DNA of 64,000 nt from Micromonospora rosaria (GTDB lineage Bacteria; Actinomycetota; Actinomycetes; Mycobacteriales; Micromonosporaceae). Shown here piece by piece: positions 53,541-62,901 of this stretch (its first letter is position 1; each line of letters starts with the position of its first letter). Position numbers and translations under genes: made by a program. The notes beneath the pieces are model-generated. The model did not search any database, was not told where the DNA came from, and saw only the letters and a program-made list of their open reading frames with translations. The DNA lies in assembly GCF_001567585.1 (NCBI RefSeq), contig NZ_LRQV01000014.1, positions 1 through 64,000 of the forward strand. Direction: 5' to 3'.

Positions 53541-54043
53541 CACTCCGCGATGAGGGCGTTGAGCAGGGACTCCTGGAGGTAGCCGAGGTAGGCGTAGACG
53601 GAGAGCTGGAAGACCCGCGAGGAGCTCGGGTCGGCGGCCATCGCCACGTCCAGTTCCGCGCCCAGGTCGGTGCCGTCCTTGATCTCCAGCCGGACGCCCA
53701 TCGCCAGCCGGGCGTCGTTGAGCGCCCGCAGCCACGCCTCGGCCGCCTCGGCGTCGAGCCGCACCTCGCCGCCGGCCTCGTCGGGCAGGGCGGCGAGGAT
53801 CGCGCCGGCCTGGTCGATCTTCGCGGTCTTGAGGTCGCCCTCGGTGTACCGGCGGAACTCCGCCGTCCCGGCCGCGTCCTCCGGGTACACCTCGGGGAAG
53901 AGCCGGCCGACGACCGGGTCGGTGTGGTCGAAGCCGTCGGTGAGCAGGCCGACCACCTCGGAGGCGACCTTGCGCAGCACCCGGACCTCGTCGACGGCGA
54001 AGGTCGCCACGTACCGGTCCCCCCGGCGGCGGAACATGCTCAC
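53540..54043 (-). CDS. DUF2017 domain protein, coupled to clpS
   Basis: The product is 167 aa. An opening [20 protein letters not shown] and a helical body rich in Ala/Leu/Asp match DUF2017, which regularly follows clpS in actinobacteria. GTG 54043 overlaps the clpS stop (GTGA). Function unknown; the constant pairing suggests a link to the N-degron adaptor. Confidence 0.85.
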   Translation of the reverse strand: MSMFRRRGDRYVATFAVDEVRVLRKVASEVVGLLTDGFDHTDPVVGRLFPEVYPEDAAGTAEFRRYTEGDLKTAKIDQAGAILAALPDEAGGEVRLDAEAAEAWLRALNDARLAMGVRLEIKDGTDLGAELDVAMAADPSSSRVFQLSVYAYLGYLQESLLNALIAE

Positions 54044-54330
54044 GAGCGCTCCACCGTCGCCCAGAGGCCGTACGCGTGCAGCTGCGACGCGTCGTGCTCC
54101 ATCCGCTCCCGGGCCCCGCTGGAGACCACCGCCCGCCCCTTGTGGTGCACGTCCAGCATCAACTGCTCGGCCTTCTCCCGGCTGTACCCGAAGAGCTTCT
54201 GGAAGACCCAGGTCACATAGCTCATCAGGTTGACCGGGTCGTCCCACACGATCGTCACCCATGGCCGGTCGGCAGCCGGCACCTCATCGGTGTCCGGCGT
54301 CTCGACTGGTGCAACCTGAGGAGCCGCCAT
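54040..54330 (-). CDS. clpS: ATP-dependent Clp protease adaptor ClpS
   Basis: The product is 96 aa. [20 protein letters not shown] is the N-degron binding and ClpC/ClpA docking core, followed by HHKGRAVV. It hands proteins with destabilising N-termini to the Clp protease. ATG 54330 is preferred over 54339 because CACGAT, a plausible -10, lies seven nt before it and no ribosome binding site exists. Confidence 0.93.
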   Translation of the reverse strand: MAAPQVAPVETPDTDEVPAADRPWVTIVWDDPVNLMSYVTWVFQKLFGYSREKAEQLMLDVHHKGRAVVSSGARERMEHDASQLHAYGLWATVERS

Positions 54331-54565
54331 GCCCCCCATCGTGCCACCGGATCCGGCGAACCGATGAACCGGAACACCCGCCGTGTCCCCGGCACCCCCG
54401 CGCGGCCCGTCCGGACCGGCCGGGCCGGGGCACCCGGCGGCCGGGTGACCGAGCCCACCCCGGCCCCGGCGCCGACCCCACCACAGGGCACCTGACCAGC
54501 GGAACCGACACCGGCGACGGAGACCGGCGCAGCGGGCCGGGCCGACACGGACGCCGGACGAACTC

Positions 54566-54571
54566 TAGGCT
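54566..54571 (+). promoter_or_regulatory. -10 box TAGGCT for nicotinate phosphoribosyltransferase
   Basis: TAGGCT lies seven nt before GTG 54579, with no ribosome binding site. Confidence 0.5.
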
Positions 54572-54578
54572 GGCACAC

Positions 54579-55865
54579 GTGAGCACCTTTCGCCCCGCGC
54601 TGCTGACCGACCACTACGAGCTGACCATGGTCAGCGCCGCGCTGCGGGACGGCACCGCCGACCGGCGCTGCGTCTTCGAGGTGTTCAGCCGCCGGCTGCC
54701 GGCCGGCCGCCGGTACGGGGTGGTCGCCGGCACCGCCCGGCTCGTCGAGCTGATCCGCGACTTCCGGTTCACCGGGGAGGAGGTCGACTTCCTCCGCCGG
54801 ACCGGGGTGGTCGACGAGACGGCCGCCGCCTGGCTGGCCGACTACCGGTTCACCGGCGACGTCGACGGGTACGCCGAGGGGGAGCTGTTCTTCCCCGGCT
54901 CGCCGATCCTCACCGTCTCCGGCGGCTTCGCCGAGTGCGTGGTGCTGGAGACGCTGGTGCTCTCGGTGCTCAACTACGACTGCGCGGTGGCCGCCGCGGC
55001 GGCCCGGATGGTCACCGCCGCCCGGGGACGGGCCCTGATCGAGATGGGGTCGCGGCGGGCCCATGAGGAGGCGGCCGTGGCCGCCGCGCGGGCCGCGTAC
55101 CTGGCCGGGTTCCGGTTCACCTCGAACCTGGCCGCCGGGCAGCGGTACGGCATCCCCACCGCCGGCACCGCCGCGCACGCCTTCACCCTGCTGCACGACG
55201 ACGAGCGGGCCGCCTTCGCCTCGCAGGTCGCCACGCTGGGCAGCGACACCACGCTGCTGGTCGACACGTACGACATCAGCCAGGGCATCCGCAACGCGAT
55301 CGAGGTGGCCGGGCCGAAGCTGCGGGCGGTCCGGATCGACTCCGGCGACCTGGCGGTCATCGCCCACCAGTCCCGGGAGCTGCTCGACTCGCTGGGCGCC
55401 ACCGAGACGAAGATCATCGTCTCCGGCGACCTCGACGAGTACGCCATCGCCGCCCTCGCCGCCGAGCCGGTCGACATGTACGGCGCGGGCACCTCCGTGG
55501 TCACCGGCTCCGGCGCACCCACCGCCGGCCTGGTCTACAAGCTGGTCGAGGTGGAGGGGCGGCCGGTGGTCAAGCGCTCCGAGCACAAGGCCACCATCGG
55601 CGGCCGGAAGGTCGCGGTCCGCCGGCACAAGCCGACCGGTACCGCCACCGAGGAGGTCATCGTCCCGCAGGGCGTACCGGACCGGCAGGCCAACGACCGG
55701 CTGCTGCAACGGACGTACGTGGCCGGCGGCGAGCCGGCCGACCTGCCGTCGCTGGACGAGTCCCGCGAGCACCTGCGAGAGTGTCTGATCTCCATCCCCT
55801 GGGAGGGGCTGAAGCTCTCCGCCGGCGACCCGGCGGTCCCGGTCACCGTCGTACCCGCCGGCTGA
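54579..55865 (+). CDS. pncB: Nicotinate phosphoribosyltransferase
   Basis: The product is 428 aa. LLTDHYELTMVSAAL at the N-terminus, FRFTSNLAAGQRYGIPTAGT (with GTAAHAF), and RIDSGDLAVIA and KIIVSGDLDEYAI for phosphate binding. It makes nicotinate mononucleotide from nicotinate and PRPP in NAD salvage. The next gene supplies nicotinate from nicotinamide. Confidence 0.95.
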   Translation: MSTFRPALLTDHYELTMVSAALRDGTADRRCVFEVFSRRLPAGRRYGVVAGTARLVELIRDFRFTGEEVDFLRRTGVVDETAAAWLADYRFTGDVDGYAEGELFFPGSPILTVSGGFAECVVLETLVLSVLNYDCAVAAAAARMVTAARGRALIEMGSRRAHEEAAVAAARAAYLAGFRFTSNLAAGQRYGIPTAGTAAHAFTLLHDDERAAFASQVATLGSDTTLLVDTYDISQGIRNAIEVAGPKLRAVRIDSGDLAVIAHQSRELLDSLGATETKIIVSGDLDEYAIAALAAEPVDMYGAGTSVVTGSGAPTAGLVYKLVEVEGRPVVKRSEHKATIGGRKVAVRRHKPTGTATEEVIVPQGVPDRQANDRLLQRTYVAGGEPADLPSLDESREHLRECLISIPWEGLKLSAGDPAVPVTVVPAG

Positions 55866-55896
55866 CACCCCCGGCGGGGAGGAAAGGAGCCACCCG

Positions 55897-56478
55897 GTGG
55901 GCAATGCGTTGATCATCGTGGACGTGCAGAACGACTTCTGCGAGGGCGGTTCCCTCGCGGTGGCCGGCGGGGCCGGGGTGGCGGCCGGGATCTCCCGGCT
56001 GCTCGCCGCCGAGCCGGACCGCTGGGACCACGTGGTCGCCACCAAGGACTACCACGTCGATCCGGGCGACCACTTCGGCGATCCGCCGAACTTCATCGAC
56101 ACCTGGCCCCGGCACTGCGTGGTCGGCACCGACGGCTCCGAGTTCCACCCGGAGCTGGACACCGGCCGGGTGGAGGCGATCTTCCACAAGGGCGAGCACG
56201 CCGCCGCGTACTCGGGCTTCGAGGGGCACGCGGCGGACGGCGAGTGCCTGGCCGACTGGCTGCGTCGGCACGACGTGGACCGGGTCGACGTGGTGGGCAT
56301 CGCCACCGACCACTGCATCCGGGCCACCGCCCTGGACGCGGCCCGGGAGGGGTTCGCCACCACCGTGCTGCTGGACCTGACCGCCGCCGTCGCGCCGGCC
56401 ACCACCGACGTGGCGCTGCGCGCCATGGACGGCGCCGGGGTGACGCTGCGCGGCGCCCCCGTGATCCGGAGCGCATAA
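55897..56478 (+). CDS. pncA: Nicotinamidase (isochorismatase family)
   Basis: The product is 193 aa. Catalytic triad in context: Asp in IIVDVQNDFCEGGSL, Lys in FHKGEH and Cys in IATDHCIRATALDA. His in the DYHVDPGDHF segment binds metal. It hydrolyses nicotinamide to nicotinate. It lies 31 nt after pncB with AGGAAAGGAG before the start. Confidence 0.94.
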   Translation: MGNALIIVDVQNDFCEGGSLAVAGGAGVAAGISRLLAAEPDRWDHVVATKDYHVDPGDHFGDPPNFIDTWPRHCVVGTDGSEFHPELDTGRVEAIFHKGEHAAAYSGFEGHAADGECLADWLRRHDVDRVDVVGIATDHCIRATALDAAREGFATTVLLDLTAAVAPATTDVALRAMDGAGVTLRGAPVIRSA

Positions 56479-56539
56479 CCGGAAAATTGGTGGTGCGGGT
56501 CGTACCCGGGGGCCAGGATGTCGCCCGGAGGTCGACCAC

Positions 56540-57763
56540 GTGAACCTGAAGCCCTACCGGGAGGCGCTCGCCCTGCCCGGTCTCCGCTCGTTGCTGCTGG
56601 TGTCGGTGTTCGCCCGGTTGCCGATCACCGCCGCCGGTATCACGCTGACCTTCTACGTGGTGCTGGACCTCGGGCGCGGGTACGGCGCGGCGGGGCTGGT
56701 GGGCGCGGCGCTGACGGTGGGCTCCGCGGTCGGCAATCCCCTGCTGGGCCGCCTGATCGACCGACACGGCCTACGCCCGGTGCTGGCGCTGACCACGGTC
56801 GCCGAGGCGGTGTTCTGGGCCGCCGCGCCGGCCCTGTCGTACCCGTTGCTGCTGCCGGCCGCGTTCCTCGCCGGCCTGCTGGCGCTGCCGGCCTTCTCGG
56901 TGATCCGCCAGTCGATCGCCGCGCTGGTGCCGGCGGAGCGCCGCCGGCCGGCGTACGCGCTGGACTCGATGTCGACCGAGCTGTCCTTCATGATCGGCCC
57001 GGCGCTGGCGGTGGCCGCGGCCACCACCGTCTCGGCCCGCGCCACGCTCTGGGCGGTCGGTGCCGGGATCGTGCTCTCCGGGGCCACCCTCTGGCTGCTG
57101 AACCCGCCGACCCGCAGCGCCAGCGAGGCCACCACGCCCGCCCGGCGGCTGCCCCGCCGGGCGTGGCTCACCCCCCGGCTGCTCGCCGTCCTGGCGGGAG
57201 GTGCCGCCGCCACCGTGGTCCTGGCCGGCACCGACGTCGCCGTGGTGGCCGTGCTGCGGGAGAACGGCGCGGTCGGCTGGACCGGCGTCGTCCTCGCCGC
57301 CTGGGCGGTCTCCTCGCTGGTCGGCGGCTTCGCGTACGGGGCGGTCAGCCGGCCGGTCTCCCCGCTGGTGCTGCTGGCCGCGCTGAGCCTCTGCACCATC
57401 CCGGTCGGCCTCGGCGGGGGCCACTGGTGGCTGCTCTGCCTGGCCCTGGTCCCGGCGGGGATGCTCTGCGCGCCGACCCTGGCGGCCACCGCCGACCTGG
57501 TCAGCACCCTGGCCCCGGCCGAGGTACGCGGGGTGGCGATGGGTCTGCACGGCTCGGCGGTGACCGTCGGCATGGCGGTGGGCGCCCCGCTGGCCGGGGC
57601 GGTCATGGACCGCAGCGCCCCGGTGTGGGGCTTCGTGGTCACCGGGGCGCTCGGCCTGCTGGTCGCCCTCGTCGTCCTCCCGGTGGAGCTGCGCCGCCGG
57701 GCGACGCCCCCGGCGGCGGGCACGGACGCCGAGCAGCTCGCCACCGCCGGCACCGCCCACTGA
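56540..57763 (+). CDS. Major facilitator superfamily transporter
   Basis: The product is 407 aa with 12 predicted helices and MFS motif A after helix 2 (GNPLLGRLIDRHGLRPVL). Substrate unknown; it could take part in nicotinate or drug export. GGAGG lies eight nt before the GTG. Confidence 0.88.
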   Translation: MNLKPYREALALPGLRSLLLVSVFARLPITAAGITLTFYVVLDLGRGYGAAGLVGAALTVGSAVGNPLLGRLIDRHGLRPVLALTTVAEAVFWAAAPALSYPLLLPAAFLAGLLALPAFSVIRQSIAALVPAERRRPAYALDSMSTELSFMIGPALAVAAATTVSARATLWAVGAGIVLSGATLWLLNPPTRSASEATTPARRLPRRAWLTPRLLAVLAGGAAATVVLAGTDVAVVAVLRENGAVGWTGVVLAAWAVSSLVGGFAYGAVSRPVSPLVLLAALSLCTIPVGLGGGHWWLLCLALVPAGMLCAPTLAATADLVSTLAPAEVRGVAMGLHGSAVTVGMAVGAPLAGAVMDRSAPVWGFVVTGALGLLVALVVLPVELRRRATPPAAGTDAEQLATAGTAH

Positions 57764-57877
57764 CCGCCGCCGCGGGTGGCGCGGGGCACCCCCCGACCGG
57801 AGCGGTCGGCCCGCCGGCACCCGCTCCCCTCGACGCCGCGTGCCGCGCGATCGGCGACGGGCACCGGGCAGACGGCG

Positions 57878-57912
57878 ACGGGCGCCGTACCCGGTGTGGG
57901 TACGGCGCCCGT
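57878..57912. terminator. Bidirectional terminator between MFS and ctaD genes
   Basis: ACGGGCGCCGTACCC and its exact complement form a 15-bp stem around a 5-nt loop. Confidence 0.75.
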
Positions 57913-57933
57913 CGGACGCGCGGGTCGGACCGC

Positions 57934-59691
57934 TCAGCGGTCGATCGTGGTCTCGGTGTCCTCCTGGTAGCTGGCCCCGCCGTTCGCCTCGCGGGTCAGC
58001 GGCTTGGCACCACCCTCGGGCGGGCCGGCCAGGGACTGGCCGCCGGCGGCCAGCTCCGGGAACTTGTAGTCGAACGCCGGCCGCTCGGAGCGGATCCGGG
58101 GCATCCGGTCGAAGTTGCGCAGCGGCGGCGGCGAGCTGGTCACCCACTCCAGCGAGTTGCCGTGGCCCCACGGGTCCTCGACCTCGACCACCGGGCCGGC
58201 CTTGTAAGACTTCCAGCAGTTGTAGATGAACGGCAGCGTGGAGACACCGGTGATGAACGCGCCGACCGTGGAGATCATGTTCAGCGTGGTCCAGCCGTCG
58301 ATGGCCTGGTAGTCGACGTACCGGCGGGGCATGCCCTCGTTGCCGAGCCAGTGCTGCACCAGGAAGGTGGTGTGGAAACCGACCATGGTGAGCCAGAAGT
58401 GCACCTTGCCGAGGCGCTCGTCGAGCATCCGGCCGAACATCTTCGGGAACCAGAAGTAGATACCGGCGAAGACGGCGAACACGATGGTGCCGAAGAGCAC
58501 GTAGTGGAAGTGCGCGACGACGAAGTACGAGTCCGAGACGTGGAAGTCCAGCGGCGGGCTGGCCAGCAGCACACCGGTCAGACCACCGAAGAGGAAGGTG
58601 ACCAGGAAGCCGATCGCCCAGAGCATGGGCGTCTCGAAGCTGATCTGGCCGCGCCACATGGTGCCGATCCAGTTGAAGAACTTCATCCCGGTCGGGACCG
58701 CGATCAGGAAGCTCAGGAAGCTGAAGAACGGCAGCAGCACCTGGCCGGTGGCGAACATGTGGTGCGCCCAGACGCTCATCGACAGGGCGGCGATGGCGAT
58801 GGTCGCGGCGACCAGACCCTTGTAGCCGAAGATCGGCTTGCGGGAGAAGACCGGGATGATCTCGCTGATGATGCCGAAGAACGGCAGCGCGACGATGTAC
58901 ACCTCGGGGTGGCCGAAGAACCAGAACAGGTGCTGCCAGAGCAGCGGCCCGCCGGTCTCCGGGGCGTAGATGTGCGCGCCGAGGATGCGGTCGGCGGCGA
59001 GCGCGAAGAGCGCGGCGGCCAGCAGCGGGAAGACCAGGATCACCAGGAGGCTGGTGACCAGGATGTTCCAGGTGAAGATCGGCATCCGGAACATCGTCAT
59101 GCCGGGCGCGCGCAGGGTCAGGATCGTGGTGATCATGTTGACCGCGCCGAGGATCGTGCCCAGACCGGAGATGGCCAGACCGACGATCCACATGTTCGCG
59201 CCGACACCCGGCGAGTGCTCGACGCTGCTCAGCGGCGCGTACGCGAACCAGCCGAAGTCGGCCGCGCCGCCCGGGGTGAAGAAGCCACCCATGGCGATCG
59301 TGCCGCCGAAGAGGTACAGCCAGTAGGCGAAGCTGTTCAGCCGGGGGAACGACACGTCCGGCGCGCCCACCTGGATCGGCACGATGTAGTTCGCGAAGGC
59401 GAACACGATCGGCGTCGCGAAGAACAGCAACATGATCGTGCCGTGCATCGTGAACAGCTGGTTGTACTGCTCCGGGGAGAGGAACTGCATCCCGGGCACG
59501 GCCAGCTCGGCCCGCATGACCAGGGCCATCAGACCACCGATCATGAAGAACACGAACGCCGTGATCATGTACATGATCCCGATCTGCTTCGCGTCCGTGG
59601 TGCGCAGCAACCGCGCGAGGGCCGACCCCTTGACCGGTTCTCGGACCGGCCAGGGCCGGGTCACGACCGGCTTCGGTGCGACGGTGGTCAC
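57934..59691 (-). CDS. ctaD: Cytochrome c oxidase subunit I
   Basis: The product is 585 aa with 12 transmembrane helices. Heme and copper ligands are visible: the heme a His in [10 protein letters not shown], CuB/cross-linked site [11 protein letters not shown], the CuB His pair in WAHHMF, and AHFHYVLFG for heme a3 and heme a. It is the terminal oxidase catalytic subunit of the aerobic chain. GTG 59691 follows GGAGGCCATTC; the 41 extra codons upstream have atypical composition. It lies apart from other cta genes, as is usual in actinobacteria. Confidence 0.96.
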   Translation of the reverse strand: MTTVAPKPVVTRPWPVREPVKGSALARLLRTTDAKQIGIMYMITAFVFFMIGGLMALVMRAELAVPGMQFLSPEQYNQLFTMHGTIMLLFFATPIVFAFANYIVPIQVGAPDVSFPRLNSFAYWLYLFGGTIAMGGFFTPGGAADFGWFAYAPLSSVEHSPGVGANMWIVGLAISGLGTILGAVNMITTILTLRAPGMTMFRMPIFTWNILVTSLLVILVFPLLAAALFALAADRILGAHIYAPETGGPLLWQHLFWFFGHPEVYIVALPFFGIISEIIPVFSRKPIFGYKGLVAATIAIAALSMSVWAHHMFATGQVLLPFFSFLSFLIAVPTGMKFFNWIGTMWRGQISFETPMLWAIGFLVTFLFGGLTGVLLASPPLDFHVSDSYFVVAHFHYVLFGTIVFAVFAGIYFWFPKMFGRMLDERLGKVHFWLTMVGFHTTFLVQHWLGNEGMPRRYVDYQAIDGWTTLNMISTVGAFITGVSTLPFIYNCWKSYKAGPVVEVEDPWGHGNSLEWVTSSPPPLRNFDRMPRIRSERPAFDYKFPELAAGGQSLAGPPEGGAKPLTREANGGASYQEDTETTIDR

Positions 59692-59832
59692 GAATGGCCT
59701 CCGGTTCTCGGTTGTCCCGCTCGGCTGCGCGCTGGTGATCTGCGAGCCGTCATCCGCAAGGAGGATAGTCCCCGGCAGGTCGGAACCCGGTTCGGGGGTG
59801 CGCCGGGGTGACACCCCAAGCCACCCGGTCGA

Positions 59833-60945
59833 TCACAGCGGGTCCACCAGGAGCCGGTAGTGCTCACCGAAGATCCGTCCACCCCGCCCACGCAGCAGGG
59901 GATCGCGCAGCGCCGGCGGCACGTCGCGGGTCCGGTTGCGGTCCCGGGTCCGGTCCCGCACCCACCGGGTACGCGGCCGGCGTCGGCTCTCGTACGCCAC
60001 CAGGGCCGCCTCGACGGTGTCGGCTTTGGTCAGCGCGTCGGCCAGCACCACGGCGTCCTCCAGCGCCATCGCCGCCCCCTGGGCCAGGGTCGGGGCGGTG
60101 GCGTGCGCGGCGTCGCCGACCAGCAGCACCCGTCCCCGGTACCAGCGGCCCAACTCGACCTCGTCGGTGCGTTCGGCGCGCACCTCGACGTCGGTCAGCG
60201 CGTCCAGCACCCGGGGCACCGGCCCGCCGTACCCGCCGAAGAGTTCCCGCAGCCGCGCCCGGGGGTCGGCGGGCACGTCGGTGCCGGCCTCGTCGGCGTA
60301 GCAGTACAGTCGCCCGCCGCCGATCGGGATGGTCAGGAAGCTGGCCCGCTGGCCGAGCAGGGCGGTCCACTCGGTGACCCGGGGACCACCCCGGAGCACG
60401 GCACGGTAGACGACCTGGCCGGCGGGGCGGGGCGGGCCGCCGAGCGCGGCGAGGGTACGCACCGAGGAGCGCGGCCCGTCGGCACCGATGAGCAGGTCGT
60501 ACTCCCCGGTGGTGCCGTCGACGAAGGTGACCCCGACCCCACCGGGCAGCAGGTCGACGGTACGCACCTCGGCACCGTGCCGGACCGCCCCGCCGGCCCC
60601 GGTGAGCAGTACCCGGTGCAGTTCGGCGCGGGGCAGGGCCCGGCACTCGCCGACCCCGCCCCAGAGGGCGCCGAGGTCCACCTCGCAGAGCGGGTCCCCG
60701 GCCGCGTCGAGGAACCGCTGCCGGTGGATGAGCTGGCCGAGGGGGCGCACCGGCCCGTCGAGGCCGAGACGCCGCAGCGCGCGGGCGGCGTTGCCGGGCA
60801 GGTACAGGCCGGTGTCGGCAAGCTCACTCGGGGGCTGCTTCTCGGTGACGTCGGGCCGCAGACCGACCATCCGCAGTGCCCGCGCGACGGCGAGGCCAGC
60901 GATGCCCGCGCCGACGATGAGGACACGCAGGGAGGAACCGCCCAT
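59833..60945 (-). CDS. FAD-dependent monooxygenase (PHBH/UbiH-type)
   Basis: The product is 370 aa. N-terminal FAD-binding GxGxxG (LIVGAGIAGLAVARALRMVG), the DG motif in LIGADGPRSSVRTLA and the GD motif in GRVLLVGDAAHATAPTLAQG. Class A flavoprotein hydroxylase; the aromatic substrate is unknown. It stands alone. Confidence 0.9.
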   Translation of the reverse strand: MGGSSLRVLIVGAGIAGLAVARALRMVGLRPDVTEKQPPSELADTGLYLPGNAARALRRLGLDGPVRPLGQLIHRQRFLDAAGDPLCEVDLGALWGGVGECRALPRAELHRVLLTGAGGAVRHGAEVRTVDLLPGGVGVTFVDGTTGEYDLLIGADGPRSSVRTLAALGGPPRPAGQVVYRAVLRGGPRVTEWTALLGQRASFLTIPIGGGRLYCYADEAGTDVPADPRARLRELFGGYGGPVPRVLDALTDVEVRAERTDEVELGRWYRGRVLLVGDAAHATAPTLAQGAAMALEDAVVLADALTKADTVEAALVAYESRRRPRTRWVRDRTRDRNRTRDVPPALRDPLLRGRGGRIFGEHYRLLVDPL

Positions 60946-61178
60946 CGTGCTGTACGCCTCCGAGGGGGTGCGGGACGCGTTGGAGGCAAGACACTACTCG
61001 GTGCAATCGTGGCACGCCAGGGGCGTTCGACCCGCGCGTCGACCCCACCCTCACCCGCGTCGATCCACCTCCCCACAGGTCATGACCATCACGCCAGGTC
61101 CGACCCGGTCCGCGCGGGCGGACCTGCGACGATCCAGTTGCGTGAGCATTTCATACATGTGAATGTATCGGTTGAACC

Positions 61179-61192
61179 TGGGAGCGCTTCCG
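61179..61192 (+). promoter_or_regulatory. CebR-like operator upstream of the cellulase gene
   Basis: TGGGAGCGCTTCCG matches 12 of 14 positions of the CebR cellobiose-repressor consensus TGGGAGCGCTCCCA. It lies 52 nt before the ATG, just after a less GC-rich promoter region with the inverted repeat TACAT-GTGA-ATGTA (61154-61167). Confidence 0.6.
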
Positions 61193-61243
61193 CTCGTACC
61201 CCACGGCAGTCCGGCGCCCCCAACGCCCGAGCCGAGGAGCATC

Positions 61244-62377
61244 ATGAGACGAACCCTGCGGGCCGTCCTGGCGGCCGGCCTGCTGGCCGCCGGCACGGTC
61301 GTCGCCGTCGCCCTGGGCGGCAGCGCGTCCGCCGACACCCAGATCTGCGAGCAGTACGGCTCGACGGTGATCCAGAACCGGTACGTGGTGCAGAACAACC
61401 GCTGGGGCACCACCGCCCAGCAGTGCATCAACGTCACCGGAACCGGCTTCGAGATCACCACCCAGAACGGCAGCAACCCCACCAACGGCGCGCCGACGGC
61501 GTACCCGTCGATCTTCGTGGGCTGCCACTACACCAACTGCTCCCCCGGCACCAACCTGCCGATCCAGGTCAGCCAGATCAGCAGCGCCACCAGCGCCATC
61601 AGTTACCGGTACGTCAGCGGCGCGGTCTACAACGCCTCGTACGACATCTGGCTCGACCCGAGCCCGAAGCGGGACGGGGTGAACCAGATGGAGATCATGA
61701 TCTGGCTCAACCGGCAGGGCCCGATCCAGCCGATCGGCTCCCCGGTGGGCACCGCCACCATCGACGGCCGGAGCTGGGAGGTGTGGCGGGGCAGCAACGG
61801 CTCCAACAACGTCATCTCGTACCTGGCCCCGTCGGCGATCAGCAGCGCGAACCTCAACCTGCTGGCCTTCATCACCGACACCCGCAACCGGGGCGCGATC
61901 ACCAACTCCTGGTACCTGACCAGCATCCAGGCCGGGTTCGAGCCGTGGCAGGGCGGCGCCGGTCTCGCCGTCACCAGCTTCTCCGCCGCGGTCAACGGCG
62001 GCGGCACCAACCCCACCACGCCGCCCACCACCCCGCCGACCACGCCGCCCGGCGGCAGCGGCGGCTGCGCGGTGAAGCACACCGCCAGTTCGTGGAACAC
62101 CGGCTTCACCGCCGACCTGCAGATCACCAACACCGGCTCGACCACGGTCAACGGCTGGACCCTGGTCCACAGCCTGCCCGCCGGGCAACAGGTCACCAGC
62201 GCGTGGAACGCCACGGTGAGCCAGAGCGGCAGCACGGTCACCGCCCGCAACGTGGGCCACAACGCCACGATCGCCCCCGGCGGCACCGCCAGCTTCGGTT
62301 ACCAGGGGACGCTTTCCGGGGCGTACGCGGCGCCGACCAGCTTCACCCTCAACGGCGTCACCTGCACACGGTCCTGA
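61244..62377 (+). CDS. Secreted GH12 endoglucanase with CBM2
   Basis: The product is 377 aa. Signal peptide (residues 1-31, ending GGSASA). GH12 catalytic domain with the nucleophile Glu in NQMEIMIWLN and the acid/base Glu near the C-terminus in QAGFEPWQGG. A Thr/Pro linker (TTPPTTPPTTPPGG) leads to a C-terminal cellulose-binding CBM2 (CAVKHTASSWNTGFTADLQI, WTLVHSLPAGQQVTSAWNA). It hydrolyses beta-1,4-glucan outside the cell. ATG 61244 follows GAGGAG. The CebR-like operator suggests induction by cello-oligosaccharides. Confidence 0.94.
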   Translation: MRRTLRAVLAAGLLAAGTVVAVALGGSASADTQICEQYGSTVIQNRYVVQNNRWGTTAQQCINVTGTGFEITTQNGSNPTNGAPTAYPSIFVGCHYTNCSPGTNLPIQVSQISSATSAISYRYVSGAVYNASYDIWLDPSPKRDGVNQMEIMIWLNRQGPIQPIGSPVGTATIDGRSWEVWRGSNGSNNVISYLAPSAISSANLNLLAFITDTRNRGAITNSWYLTSIQAGFEPWQGGAGLAVTSFSAAVNGGGTNPTTPPTTPPTTPPGGSGGCAVKHTASSWNTGFTADLQITNTGSTTVNGWTLVHSLPAGQQVTSAWNATVSQSGSTVTARNVGHNATIAPGGTASFGYQGTLSGAYAAPTSFTLNGVTCTRS

Positions 62378-62382
62378 CCCAC

Positions 62383-62418
62383 CCGGCGCGGGCCGGCGGC
62401 ACCACCGGCCCGCGCCGG
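62383..62418 (+). terminator. Terminator of the cellulase gene
   Basis: CCGGCGCGGGCCGG and its complement form a 14-bp stem with an 8-nt loop, 5 nt after the stop. Confidence 0.7.
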
Positions 62419-62464
62419 TACTGGCGGCGCCCTCGGCCCGGCGTGGGCTGGCACTCCTGCCGCC

Positions 62465-62605
62465 GTGCCCGCCGACCCGCTGCGCCCCCGCCGGCCCGAC
62501 CCGCACTTCGCCGCCGAGGCGGCGGCGGCCCACGCGGCGGGACTGGACGTGGCCCTGGTCGACCACGACGCGCTCGCCGCAGGCCGGGACCCGGACCGTA
62601 CGTGC
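62465..62605 (+). pseudogene. Remnant of an ATP-grasp protein N-terminus
   Basis: A short frame reads VPADPLRPRRPDPHFAAEAA, then AAHAAGLDVALVDHDALAAG. This looks like the beginning of actinobacterial ATP-grasp domain proteins, which start with PADPLRPRRPDxHFAxEAxAA and VALVDHDAL. The frame loses similarity after about 45 codons and no downstream domain exists. It is probably a decayed gene cut off by deletion. Confidence 0.5.
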
Positions 62606-62761
62606 CCGACCTCGCCGACGTGCCGGCCGCCCTGGGTCACCGCCCTCGCCGCAGCAGCCTGATCGCACAGGCCCCGTCCACCCGCCTCACCCGCCGACCA
62701 CCTGCCACCGTAACGGCTCGAAGCGGACAAAAATCCTCGTCGCGGACAGCCACCCCTCGAC

Positions 62762-62807
62762 AGCGATATACCTGACCGGAATAATTATTCCGGTCAGGTA
62801 TATCGCT
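62762..62807. repeat. 46-bp perfect palindrome
   Basis: Arms of 23 bp beginning AGCGATATACCTGACCGGAA meet at the centre ATAATTAT with no spacer, and every base pairs. It is much more AT-rich than its flanks. It may be a bidirectional terminator for the decayed gene side and the aldo/keto reductase gene, or a protein-binding or mobile-element scar. Confidence 0.9.
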
Positions 62808-62901
62808 CAGAAGGTAACCTGCCCCGGGCCCTCGCCAGCCGACGCAGGCGGGCACGGTCCGGCGCGGCGAGGCGGCGCAGCAGCGCGGCCAGGGACGTCG
62901 G

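Noticed and set aside
56518..59811. A 1097-residue open frame on the plus strand across the MFS and ctaD genes
   Set aside because: It is out of frame with the MFS gene and antisense to ctaD, both of which have clear family motifs.
62808..62901. Possible gene remnant on the minus strand reading SLAALLRRLAAPDRARLRRL
   Set aside because: It is helical-looking but only about 34 codons long, has no recognisable family and ends in the palindrome; similar frames arise by chance at this GC content.
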